Source of the DNA: Paludibacteraceae bacterium
GTDB taxonomy: Bacteria > Bacteroidota > Bacteroidia > Bacteroidales > Paludibacteraceae
Length of the DNA: 64,000 nucleotides
Assembly (NCBI GenBank): GCA_024399955.1
Contig: JAKSNH010000001.1
Location: 124,001-188,000 of the forward strand
Direction of reading: 5' to 3'
Shown here: positions 17,671 through 25,645 of the stretch, one piece after another
Numbering within the stretch: the stretch's first letter is position 1
Layout of the letters: each line of letters starts with the position of its first letter
Made by a program: the position numbers and the translations under genes
Notes under the pieces: generated by a model
Databases searched by the model: none
Seen by the model: only the letters and a program-made list of their open reading frames with translations
What the model was told of the DNA's origin: nothing

Positions 17671-18736
17671 ATTCAGTAGCGATTTTATCTTTTACTTCAA
17701 CTAATTTTGAAATCACGATATTGTCCGTTTGGAAGGCAACTGTTCCCCAACTCAGTCCTACACCAAACCCGCAGCAGATAAAACGTTTATTTTGCGCGTC
17801 ATTAGTCAGTTGGGTAACAATCGTATTAGGAATAGATGCTCCATTGGTATTGCCAAAGTGGCGCATACTAGAAGGAACCTTTTCTGCGGGCAATTTCAAC
17901 TTCTTGGCAATCAAATCATTCATCTTCATATTAGCCTGATGGAAGACAAAATAGTCGGCATCCAAGTAGTCAAAGCCAAAGTGCTCTGCTAATTTCTTAA
18001 TAGATTTTGGAGCGGTAGTGATGCCAAATGAGAAAACATCCATACCTTTCATTCGTGTTTGCAAACGATTGAGCATTTTGCCCTCTACGTCTTCTTGACG
18101 AAACGATTTAGCACTGAACTGATTGCGGCTACCGCCATCTGGCGTAATAATTGCATCAAATCCGCTTCCATCCGTTCCAAAATGGAACTGAACGGGAGTT
18201 GTATGGCGAGCGAACTCAATGGCTGTGACTGTACCTGATTGACCAAACAAAGGGTTTGGTGGTCCAGCAGCTCTGCGGCGAGCATCTCCCACCATTAATA
18301 GGGCTTTTTTGAAGTGCCCGGTTTCGACTAGTCCCATAATGGCGCTAAGACCATATACCCAACCGGAACAACCGATGGACATATCTGTGGCATAGCATTC
18401 TTTATTGAGTCCAAGGCGATCTTGTAAGATGCATGCTGTAGCCGGTAAAATATAATCCGGAGTCTGGGTAACGACTAATAGTGCATCAATGTCGGATTTA
18501 TTCCATTTTAGGTCCTTAATCAACTGTTCAGCAGCGGCATAGCATAAATCGGAGGTGCATAGATGCCGAGCAGTACGACGTTCTTCTACACCAGTTGTTT
18601 CTACAAAATCCTCTGGGGTATATTCGGTAAAGAATGCTTGTTCCTTACGTCCCGGATGCAGGTTACTGGATATATGCTTGGGCATTCCGGAAGCCATTCC
18701 GGCTATACGGACATGCTTGTATTCCAAAAAGGCCAT
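17660..18736 (-). CDS. 3-oxoacyl-ACP synthase III (FabH-like) 2
   Basis: Second ketoacyl-ACP synthase III of the operon, 358 residues. Triad C123 in SIGCSGWVYGL, H266 in FVFHQANMK, N296 in RHFGNTNGA, all present. The ATG at 18736 overlaps the last base of the ACP 2 stop (1-bp overlap), indicating translational coupling to that carrier. Having one KAS III next to each of two ACPs implies two matched synthase/carrier pairs. Likely role: making a short beta-keto acyl group for sugar acylation. The C-terminal tail (ISKLVEVKDKI) is slightly longer than in FabH. Starter specificity cannot be read by eye. Confidence 0.9.
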   Translation of the reverse strand: MAFLEYKHVRIAGMASGMPKHISSNLHPGRKEQAFFTEYTPEDFVETTGVEERRTARHLCTSDLCYAAAEQLIKDLKWNKSDIDALLVVTQTPDYILPATACILQDRLGLNKECYATDMSIGCSGWVYGLSAIMGLVETGHFKKALLMVGDARRRAAGPPNPLFGQSGTVTAIEFARHTTPVQFHFGTDGSGFDAIITPDGGSRNQFSAKSFRQEDVEGKMLNRLQTRMKGMDVFSFGITTAPKSIKKLAEHFGFDYLDADYFVFHQANMKMNDLIAKKLKLPAEKVPSSMRHFGNTNGASIPNTIVTQLTNDAQNKRFICCGFGVGLSWGTVAFQTDNIVISKLVEVKDKIATEYVI

Positions 18737-18966
18737 TAGATGCGACTTTTAACGATATTATATAAATCTTCAATGGTAACGGAACCTTTGACGTCATTTC
18801 CTTTTAGAGCAACGTCATATTCTTCATCAACCATTCCGATTACGCTTAGGCCGATCAGGGATGACCATTCTTCTAAATCGTGAAATTTGGTTTGAGGAGT
18901 GAAGATGCTTGCATCTGTTTCGTCAAATTGTTCTGCAAAATGTTGCACAAATTCTTGTAAATCCAT
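18736..18966 (-). CDS. Acyl carrier protein 2 of the glycan operon
   Basis: 76-residue acyl-carrier-like protein with the expected four-helix pattern. Aligning with ACP 1 places the phosphopantetheine serine at S36 in EEWSSLIGLSV, again not the canonical DSL. It is acidic (many Asp/Glu in residues 15-35). 13 bp downstream of the PglD-like gene and coupled to KAS III 2 by a 1-bp stop/start overlap. Predicted to carry the growing acyl chain for that synthase. The motif is weaker than in ACP 1, so modification by phosphopantetheine needs confirmation; the fold call rests on size, charge, helix pattern and neighbours. Confidence 0.8.
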   Translation of the reverse strand: MDLQEFVQHFAEQFDETDASIFTPQTKFHDLEEWSSLIGLSVIGMVDEEYDVALKGNDVKGSVTIEDLYNIVKSRI

Positions 18967-18979
18967 AATAATTGTGTAT

Positions 18980-19624
18980 TTAATATTTAAAAATTCTTGC
19001 GGGATTGCCTATGTATGTAGACTGATTTTTAGGAGATGAAAATAGATATGCGCCAGGACCCAATTTAACATGCGACCCGATATGCACTTGTTGCAGTACG
19101 AATGAACCGGCACCGCAGATATTCTCAGAATCAATATGCACTTCTCCGGACAATCTACATCCGGGCATCAATGTATTATAGTCGCCTATTTGCACATCAT
19201 GACCAATGTTAATAAAACCATTAAGCAGATTAAAATCACCTATGGTAACATCGCATGAGATGGTGCATCCTCCTTCAATAATATTGCCCTTACCCATTGT
19301 TAGCGTTTTTTGATCTGCTACCCAAAGATCAGGATAGATGAGATTAGGGTAGGAAATGTTAGTGTTAGCAATACGACTTACAATCATTTTGACGGTAGTT
19401 GGATTGCCAACCGCAACAGCAATGGCAAGTTCGTTAGGGAAGGCATTTAACGCATGAATGTCTCCTAAAACTTGACCATAATGCGAGACGGAAGTACCTG
19501 CTGGTACCCCATCATCAAAAAAACCAATAAGATTCCAAGTTGGGCAATGGTTATTGATGTGCTGTATTAGACATGCAACCTCTTTGCCTAGACCTCCTGC
19601 TCCATATATGGCAATATCCATCAT
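18980..19624 (-). CDS. PglD-like sugar N-acyltransferase
   Basis: Sialic-acid O-acetyltransferase NeuD/PglD family protein, 214 residues. An N-terminal Rossmann-like domain (IAIYGAGGLGKEVACL, residues 4-19) precedes a left-handed beta-helix of hexapeptide repeats (about 100-205) that includes IIEGGCTISCDVTIG and the general-base region INIGHDVQIGDYN. In bacillosamine synthesis PglD N-acetylates the 4-amino group made by PglE. First gene of the distal glycan operon, directly behind its own promoter at 19645-19676. Because ACP genes follow immediately, an acyl-ACP donor instead of acetyl-CoA is a reasonable alternative. Start could also be the second ATG one codon on. Confidence 0.9.
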   Translation of the reverse strand: MMDIAIYGAGGLGKEVACLIQHINNHCPTWNLIGFFDDGVPAGTSVSHYGQVLGDIHALNAFPNELAIAVAVGNPTTVKMIVSRIANTNISYPNLIYPDLWVADQKTLTMGKGNIIEGGCTISCDVTIGDFNLLNGFINIGHDVQIGDYNTLMPGCRLSGEVHIDSENICGAGSFVLQQVHIGSHVKLGPGAYLFSSPKNQSTYIGNPARIFKY

Positions 19625-19644
19625 GTAACTTTAGTTTTAGCGCG

Positions 19645-19676
19645 CAAAGTTACACTTTTTTTTTCATATATGCAAA
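19645..19676 (-). promoter_or_regulatory. Internal promoter of the acyl/bacillosamine operon
   Basis: On the minus strand, TTTG (19676-19673), 20-bp spacer, TAACTTTG (19652-19645): a perfect consensus. It overlaps the 3' end of the upstream glycosyltransferase gene, so the eleven genes from pglD-like to pglF-like can be transcribed separately. Confidence 0.85.
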
Positions 19677-20647
19677 TATTTTCTAATTTTATGCAGGAAA
19701 AATAAGCATATATAACTTATTTGAGGAGAAAGAGTCTGAATTAGTCGAATAAAATGGCGTTGATTGGGTAAGGAAGACGTACTGCGAACCGATTCCATAC
19801 ATTGTTGAAAGAGTAGTTCTTTTAGCACATCTGTCCATAGACGAATAGCCGCTTTGTTGATTATACCTTGGGCAATATATTTCTCATAGGTGAAACACAT
19901 GGTTAAACTATATATCGTGTGTTGGAAGGAGGGAAATGACATCCATTCTTGGCCATTGTGAGCGATGGATTGGATGGCCCTTATGATGGTGCAATCTGTT
20001 TTCGGACGAGGGGCATGTATGGCACTTTCGTTATGCATTATATAATGGTAGAAGATGACATTGCTTACCATTATAGTTTGTGCATATCGTAGGCATTGGA
20101 CAGTAAAAGTATATACTTCTCCTACGTGAATGGTTGTGTCAAATAGAATATGATATTGTTCAATAATGGCTCGTTTATACACCAATTTTGGGGAAGTGGG
20201 AAAGGTTTTACACGTTTTATATAATGCTGTTGGTGAATAGATGCCTTCGGCTATCTCGTTCGTACAAACGGAAGTGTTATCACTATCTATCTGTACGGCA
20301 GGAAGTAGTATGTCAGCCGATGTCACGAAGAAGGGTTGTAGAATGTGTAGGGTGTTGGGCTCCAAGTAATCGTCACTATCCAAGAATAGCACATATGTTC
20401 CAGTAGCATGTTTCAGGCCAGCATTGCGAGCTGCAGATACTCCTTGGTTAGACTGTGCAACACAAATGACTCGTTTATCGCTTTGCGCAAAAGAACGAAT
20501 GATAGTTAATGTGTCGTCTTGTGAACCATCATCAATGAAGATAAACTCCGTATAATCGGAATCCATCAATTGCTTGAGGCTATTGATACAGCGTCCAATA
20601 TGGGCCTGTGCATTATAGCATGGTATGATAATACTGAACTTAATCAT
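19664..20647 (-). CDS. Glycosyltransferase family 2
   Basis: GT-A fold inverting glycosyltransferase, 327 residues. N-terminal motif FSIIIPCYNAQAHIGRCI, the FIDDGSQDDT nucleotide-binding loop near 37-46, GVSAARNAGL (about 74-83) and the DSDD metal-binding motif near 96-99 place it in family 2. The C-terminal half shows a few hydrophobic stretches but no clear membrane anchor. It overlaps the polymerase gene by 4 bp. The distal operon's promoter lies in its last codons. Predicted to add a sugar to the lipid-linked repeat unit on the cytoplasmic face; donor and acceptor unknown. Confidence 0.9.
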   Translation of the reverse strand: MIKFSIIIPCYNAQAHIGRCINSLKQLMDSDYTEFIFIDDGSQDDTLTIIRSFAQSDKRVICVAQSNQGVSAARNAGLKHATGTYVLFLDSDDYLEPNTLHILQPFFVTSADILLPAVQIDSDNTSVCTNEIAEGIYSPTALYKTCKTFPTSPKLVYKRAIIEQYHILFDTTIHVGEVYTFTVQCLRYAQTIMVSNVIFYHYIMHNESAIHAPRPKTDCTIIRAIQSIAHNGQEWMSFPSFQHTIYSLTMCFTYEKYIAQGIINKAAIRLWTDVLKELLFQQCMESVRSTSSLPNQRHFIRLIQTLSPQISYICLFFLHKIRKYLHI

Positions 20648-21861
20648 TGCATTTGCTTTTGTGCATTCTCGTTAATTGCTTTTAGTATGAGTGTTCTATT
20701 CTCCTCTTGCGCAGCATGTTTCTCGGTTTGATAGATGGTGGAGTAGGTGGAGATAGTGATGTTTGAATAAAGAATGGTTTGAGCGTACGTCATACATATT
20801 AATAATATGATATATAGGTATCCCAACCAGGCACTAATCGTTTTGGGGGCATGGCGGAAATAAACAAGGTAGTAACCGAAGATGAGAAACTCAAAAGTGG
20901 TAAAATAACGGAAAATACGATCTAAGACAAGGCTGCGATAGCAAAGTAGGTGTCCGCATAAACCGATTAGCACTAAATCAAATAGAATCTCAAAGAAACG
21001 GTCTTGGTGGAACTCTTTAACAGGCTTGTAGAGCATAATCATTATGCAATATGCTGCATATTTGATGAGCATACCAATGCCAACCGATGCACCGTTGCTG
21101 ACCATGTGTTGACTATTTACGTACACGCCATAACCGCTTACTTCTGCCAGATGATAGAATTGCAATATGATTTTGTTGGTTAGATCAAAATACGCAATGA
21201 TGACGAAGGCTGTTAGAGTTAGGATGCGTGTTATGTCGCTCTTGAATATTTGTCGGTCTTTAGTATAGAAGAGATAGATGGGTAGCAAGATTAAGGCTGA
21301 TTTATGGAAAAAGCATGCTAAAGCGATTCCGATAAAGTAATTAACCCAATCGCGTTTAATAATACATGGAATTGAGGCCAAGAATATACACATTGCAACA
21401 TCCTGACGCAAGGTGTTTTGAAAAAGATTTGTGGCAATACCTAAAGCAAAAAAAGCAAAGATAGATGAAGCAAGCACTTCTTTTCTTTCGCGGAAGGCTC
21501 TATAAATAAGGGATATTTCTAAAAAAGCAAATAGGATAAAGAATACAGAATAATGTGCGTTTAAGATTTTCTTGAGGAAAATAATTAGCCACATAAATGA
21601 TCGCTCCAGATGTTCAAAGATACCTGGATGCTGAGCAATATTGTCGTTAATCGAAAGGGAGGTGTCCCACAACTTATAAATCTCCAAATATGCCATGTAG
21701 TCCATTCCTACGCAGTATCGCAGTCCAAATACAAGCGTGTATAATACAACAGGAATGCAGTAATAGAAACGTGCTCGTCTGCCTGTTGTTAAAGCTGAAC
21801 GTCTTGTGAAATAAATCATGAAGATCATCAGCGTAGTATATACTAGGAATGTTTCTAACAT
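20644..21861 (-). CDS. EpsG/Wzy-like O-antigen or capsule polymerase
   Basis: Integral membrane protein of 405 residues with about ten to twelve hydrophobic segments and an EpsG-type opening (VVLYTLVFGLRYCVGMDYMAYL region, 'GxRY.VG.DY'). Wzy/EpsG proteins polymerise flipped lipid-linked repeat units in the periplasm. Position between a flippase (7-bp overlap) and glycosyltransferases supports this role. Sequence conservation in the family is low, so identification rests on topology, the GLRYxVGxDY motif and context. The C-terminus (KAINENAQKQMQ) is a short soluble tail. No chain-length regulator Wzz/Wzc was found in the window. Confidence 0.82.
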   Translation of the reverse strand: MLETFLVYTTLMIFMIYFTRRSALTTGRRARFYYCIPVVLYTLVFGLRYCVGMDYMAYLEIYKLWDTSLSINDNIAQHPGIFEHLERSFMWLIIFLKKILNAHYSVFFILFAFLEISLIYRAFRERKEVLASSIFAFFALGIATNLFQNTLRQDVAMCIFLASIPCIIKRDWVNYFIGIALACFFHKSALILLPIYLFYTKDRQIFKSDITRILTLTAFVIIAYFDLTNKIILQFYHLAEVSGYGVYVNSQHMVSNGASVGIGMLIKYAAYCIMIMLYKPVKEFHQDRFFEILFDLVLIGLCGHLLCYRSLVLDRIFRYFTTFEFLIFGYYLVYFRHAPKTISAWLGYLYIILLICMTYAQTILYSNITISTYSTIYQTEKHAAQEENRTLILKAINENAQKQMQ

Positions 21862-23381
21862 GATAGATGATGTTTATGAATGACGTTATAAATGAAGGCC
21901 CGTTCTGTATTGGATAAGGCAGATACAAATACCATTAATGCACCGGCGATGATGGTGGCACTGATGGTTACAAGAAAACGGAATGGGAAGTGCATGAAAT
22001 GTGTACAAAGCCAACTCATTGCAATACATATAATGATAGTTGGAACACAATGTATCATGGTGCGCCAATAGGTTTTCTGTTCAAAGAGAACAGTTCTTTG
22101 CAGATACGGCAAACGCATCCACGCGCAGAGCATTTCAATAATTAAGTAACACCACATGACGCTATCAACGTTCAATCCGCAGTGTAGGCATAACCATGCG
22201 ATAGGCAAGGTGAGTACTTTAATTGTATTAATGATGAGGGCATTGTATTTAACTTGTCCCGTAGCTTGTATTGCTAATCCTAATCCATTGGTGAGTTGGT
22301 CGCCAATAAGTGCTATCAATGTGAATTGTACAAATAGAACAGTTTTTTCTGGAACATTATTTGTGCCTAACCAGCATTCTAATAGTGGAGTAATTTCAAA
22401 CAACATTGGGATAGTGACGACAGAGACCAATAGTAAGGAGAATTTACACGCGCTGTTGGATAGTCGGAATACCTGTTCTCTATTATGCTCTCCTTCTGCT
22501 TTATAGACCTGAGGACTAATGGCATTTAATATCGCCTGTGCCAACATAGACGTGGCTGTACTTACCTGTAAAGCTATACCATATGCGGCATTAATAATGG
22601 TGCCAAAGAAACGATTTAATACAATGCCGATACCTTGTGCTCTGACCATAAAGCAGCCTGCCGAATAGAGGGTCCATGTGGCAAAGCTTGTTAATTCGCG
22701 CATATATTTTCCGTTCCACTCACGCCATGATACCCAGTGGCATTCGGCATAATGTATGTGGGCATAAGCACCTAAAATGATTAAGTTAACGAAAGCAATG
22801 CCAGACATTAGTCCTCCATATAGTATGAGTTTGTCACATTGGGCAACATAGAGTAATATAACGGCAATGGCAACTTTGAGCACATAGTCTAATATATCTA
22901 TTATGGATATAAATACAATATTTTCTTTGGCAATAAATAATGCTCGGAAAGGAGAAACAATGATGCTGACAGACATCATTATACTTGCGGCTACATATAC
23001 CCATTGGGCGGCAATGAGTCGATCGGTAGGAATTTGTAGGAAATGACGCATGATAACCGGTTCTAATCCTAGTAGAATGAGCAATATACCCAAACCGATT
23101 AAAACGTGTAATAGCACGCTATTTCCAAAGCATGTGTATGCTGAAGAAAAGTCTTTTTCTCCTTCGTAGTATGCTAAATATCGTTGCGTAGTTGTTACTA
23201 AAGCATTAGTCATAAATCCCAACATAGCAATCGTGCCGGCTACAACCATGTATATACCATAATCAGTTTGCCCTAATGCGCTAAGGATAAGACGTGTTGC
23301 CACTAAGGACAGCACTACATTAAGCGCTGTTCGGCAATACTGAGCGATGGTATTAACTATGATACGTTGGGATGAACTCAC
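21855..23381 (-). CDS. Wzx-like oligosaccharide flippase (MOP superfamily)
   Basis: Polysaccharide transporter of the MVF/Wzx type, 508 residues with roughly 12-14 membrane segments. The N-terminus (YCRTALNVVLSLVATRLILSALG region; key motif RxILxxLGxxDYGIY at about 31-43) is characteristic of Wzx/RfbX proteins. It is expected to flip the undecaprenyl-linked oligosaccharide to the periplasmic face. Overlaps the polymerase gene by 7 bp and follows a glycosyltransferase by 8 bp. With PglC-like, glycosyltransferases and Wzy it forms a Wzx/Wzy-dependent assembly line. Destination (capsule, LPS or protein glycan) cannot be decided, since export genes are absent. Confidence 0.9.
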   Translation of the reverse strand: MSSSQRIIVNTIAQYCRTALNVVLSLVATRLILSALGQTDYGIYMVVAGTIAMLGFMTNALVTTTQRYLAYYEGEKDFSSAYTCFGNSVLLHVLIGLGILLILLGLEPVIMRHFLQIPTDRLIAAQWVYVAASIMMSVSIIVSPFRALFIAKENIVFISIIDILDYVLKVAIAVILLYVAQCDKLILYGGLMSGIAFVNLIILGAYAHIHYAECHWVSWREWNGKYMRELTSFATWTLYSAGCFMVRAQGIGIVLNRFFGTIINAAYGIALQVSTATSMLAQAILNAISPQVYKAEGEHNREQVFRLSNSACKFSLLLVSVVTIPMLFEITPLLECWLGTNNVPEKTVLFVQFTLIALIGDQLTNGLGLAIQATGQVKYNALIINTIKVLTLPIAWLCLHCGLNVDSVMWCYLIIEMLCAWMRLPYLQRTVLFEQKTYWRTMIHCVPTIIICIAMSWLCTHFMHFPFRFLVTISATIIAGALMVFVSALSNTERAFIYNVIHKHHLSC

Positions 23382-23389
23382 GATATAAT

Positions 23390-24391
23390 TTATTGCCTCT
23401 TATGGCGGAAATAGTAATCAAATATAATACTACGACGAGCAATCGTTTCCGGATAAGGAACGGTTGCTTGTTGTTTGTTGTGTTTGCGTTTAGTAACGAA
23501 GTTTGGACGCATTTTCCAGAATGCGATGCGAGCTTGCAAAACGGCTAATGCATTTTTGCTCTTACCACTTACTAAGAGATGCAATGCAGCCATATAATCC
23601 AACACGAACCGGGCTATCCATACAGGAATCAGTCGTGCTGTAGGCAGGTTCTTATACATCATCAGTAAGCAATTACGGAAATTAAGGAACGTCTTTTTGG
23701 GTGATTCATAACTGAGTGCCCCACCGCCTACATGGTAGATGGTACTTTGTGGAATACAAACCAGCTCATAGCCCCAGCATTGTAGTCGCCAACATAAGTC
23801 GATTTCTTCCATGTGCGCAAAGAACTCTGCGTCCAATCCGCCTACCTTTTTATATAATGCCGTGCGCACGCACATGCATGCGCCCGTAGTCCAAAAAATA
23901 GGTATTATATCTTCGTATTGTCCTTCATCTTTCTCAATGTAAGAAAGGATACGTCCTCTGCAATAGGGGTAGATTAGACTATCCATTAGTCCTCCGGCAG
24001 CACCGGCGTGCTCAAAATATTCCGGCTGTAAGACAGACCTAATCTTAGGCATAGATGCGGCGATATTGGGATGTTCGTCCATATAATTGAGCATCGGCAA
24101 TAACCAACCGGATGTTACTTCAACATCTGAATTAAGCAATATGGTATATTCGGCATCAACTTGATCTAATGCACGGTTGTAGCCTTCAGCAAATCCATAA
24201 TTTGTGTCAAAACGAATGACGCGAACTGAAGGGAAGTCCGCTAAAACATCGATACTATTATCTGTGGAACCATTATCCGCAACAACGATCTCTGTATTGG
24301 CGACATTGGTATGTCGAATTACAGAGGGTAGGTAGCGACTAAGCATATCTGCTCCGTTCCAATTTAATATGACAACACTACAACGTAACAT
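23390..24391 (-). CDS. Glycosyltransferase family 2, rhamnosyltransferase-like
   Basis: GT2 enzyme of 333 residues. Motifs: VVILNWNGADMLSRYLPS at 6-23, VADNGSTDNS near 37-46, LLNSDVEVTSGW (metal-binding D-x-D region near 85-96) and the acceptor-side HMEEIDLCWRLQ (about 190-201), which is the ED(x)DLxxR-type motif of rhamnosyl/O-antigen transferases. Clearly different from the GT2 at 19.7 kb. A hydrophobic segment near residues 255-275 may associate with membrane. 5-bp gap from the LpxL-like gene. Likely adds a sugar in the repeat unit; the sugar itself is not determinable. Confidence 0.92.
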   Translation of the reverse strand: MLRCSVVILNWNGADMLSRYLPSVIRHTNVANTEIVVADNGSTDNSIDVLADFPSVRVIRFDTNYGFAEGYNRALDQVDAEYTILLNSDVEVTSGWLLPMLNYMDEHPNIAASMPKIRSVLQPEYFEHAGAAGGLMDSLIYPYCRGRILSYIEKDEGQYEDIIPIFWTTGACMCVRTALYKKVGGLDAEFFAHMEEIDLCWRLQCWGYELVCIPQSTIYHVGGGALSYESPKKTFLNFRNCLLMMYKNLPTARLIPVWIARFVLDYMAALHLLVSGKSKNALAVLQARIAFWKMRPNFVTKRKHNKQQATVPYPETIARRSIIFDYYFRHKRQ

Positions 24392-24396
24392 TGTGG

Positions 24397-25272
24397 TTAT
24401 TTATTATTAGGGCGCGACCATTTCCATCGGTTGTGAGTCCATAACCATATTTCCGGTTGCTCAATTATATTTTGTTCTAATCGTCTTGCAAACTGTTCCG
24501 TAATGAAGGTGGGTTCTGTATGAGCAGGATCGTCCGTAATCAGTTCAACATGCACGGCGTAGTGCCCACGTTTAGGACTGATTAAATGAACATACGTTAC
24601 CGCATATCCAAACTTACGAGCGATTTGTTCGCCACCGCCGAGGAATCCTGTATCGTGATGCAAAAAATCCGTCCAGTAATAATCGTTTCCGGGAGATGGC
24701 TTTTGGTCAGCGATTAGGCCCAGAGTAAATAATTGTTGGGTTTGTTTGATTTGTACTAATTTACGGAGTAAACTGCGTTTTTCGATACAACTTCCTGCAC
24801 CGCTATGTTTCTCGCGTAGCTGCTTCATAGTATTATCTGCTGAAGCATTCTTGAGTTGACGATAGACGTTATAGTGTTGAATGGCAGGATTGGTGAAATG
24901 ATGCTGTATGTCGGCGGTATATTCCCAATTACCCATGTGTCCTAACATAAAGATGCATCCACCATTGTGTTCGGTCCATCGTTCTATATCATCTATGTTA
25001 TCCACCACCAGGTATTCTTGCATTTGTGCATTGGACGCACGGTAGGAGTGCACTATTTCCACAATGACATCCGCAAGGTGGTGGTAAAACCGCTTTTGAA
25101 TAGTTTGAATTTCCTTATCTGATTTATCAGGGAAGGATGCACGGATGTTTTTGTACGAAAGGGCACGTCGATATCTTACCACATAGAACATGAGGGGATA
25201 TATAATCCCATCAGCTATGCCATACAAGACCTTTAATGGTAGCAAGGATAGTATTTTAATTAGTCCTTTCAC
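24397..25272 (-). CDS. LpxL/HtrB-type lysophospholipid acyltransferase
   Basis: Kdo2-lipid A late acyltransferase family protein, 291 residues. The HX4E catalytic motif is H112-E117 in GHMGNWE. Hydrophobic N-terminus at about 8-30, GLIADQKPS near 190, and a closing WLWTHNRWK motif, all typical. Adds a secondary acyl chain to lipid A, or acts on ornithine/amino lipids in some Bacteroidota. Lies 4 bp after the acidic hypothetical protein and 5 bp before a glycosyltransferase, linking lipid A or outer-membrane lipid synthesis with the glycan operon. Which acyl acceptor is used is inference. Confidence 0.9.
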   Translation of the reverse strand: MKGLIKILSLLPLKVLYGIADGIIYPLMFYVVRYRRALSYKNIRASFPDKSDKEIQTIQKRFYHHLADVIVEIVHSYRASNAQMQEYLVVDNIDDIERWTEHNGGCIFMLGHMGNWEYTADIQHHFTNPAIQHYNVYRQLKNASADNTMKQLREKHSGAGSCIEKRSLLRKLVQIKQTQQLFTLGLIADQKPSPGNDYYWTDFLHHDTGFLGGGEQIARKFGYAVTYVHLISPKRGHYAVHVELITDDPAHTEPTFITEQFARRLEQNIIEQPEIWLWTHNRWKWSRPNNK

Positions 25273-25276
25273 GTGT

Positions 25277-25633
25277 TTAATCTTCTTCTTCGTAATAGCC
25301 CTGTTCTACACCGTAAGCTTTCTCGCCATCCATAATGAGTTGGATTTGAACAGACGTTAAAGGCATGTGCAGTTTTTTTGCTTCATCGATAACATATTGC
25401 AGCTCTTCTGTCTCATCCACTTCTCCGTCAAGATAGGTGGCTTCGTCTGTAGATTCATCGTATTCCAATAGACCTTTTTCTTCTAAGAAATCGTCCATTG
25501 TGTCTAAAACGAAAAGTACATCGGCCTCGGTTAAACCTTGTTTGTCTTCGTCAGGAATAATCCGTAAGATATACTCCACCATTTCCCGTTCTTCCGGGTC
25601 CATGATAGCTGTTTCAAAAGCATTATTTGCCAT
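25277..25633 (-). CDS. Acidic conserved hypothetical protein
   Basis: 118-residue, strongly acidic protein (very many Glu/Asp, few basic residues) with no signal peptide or membrane segment. Predicted helical: MDPEEREMVEYILRIIP near the N-terminus, a central LFVLDTMDDFLEEKGLL segment and an acidic tail EQGYYEEED. I recognise no named domain; proteins like it seem to occur next to lipid and glycan genes in Bacteroidales, but this is a recollection only. Located 12 bp after the GNAT gene and 4 bp before the LpxL-like gene, so co-expressed. Function unknown. Confidence 0.7.
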   Translation of the reverse strand: MANNAFETAIMDPEEREMVEYILRIIPDEDKQGLTEADVLFVLDTMDDFLEEKGLLEYDESTDEATYLDGEVDETEELQYVIDEAKKLHMPLTSVQIQLIMDGEKAYGVEQGYYEEED

Positions 25634-25645
25634 ATTGTTGTGTTT

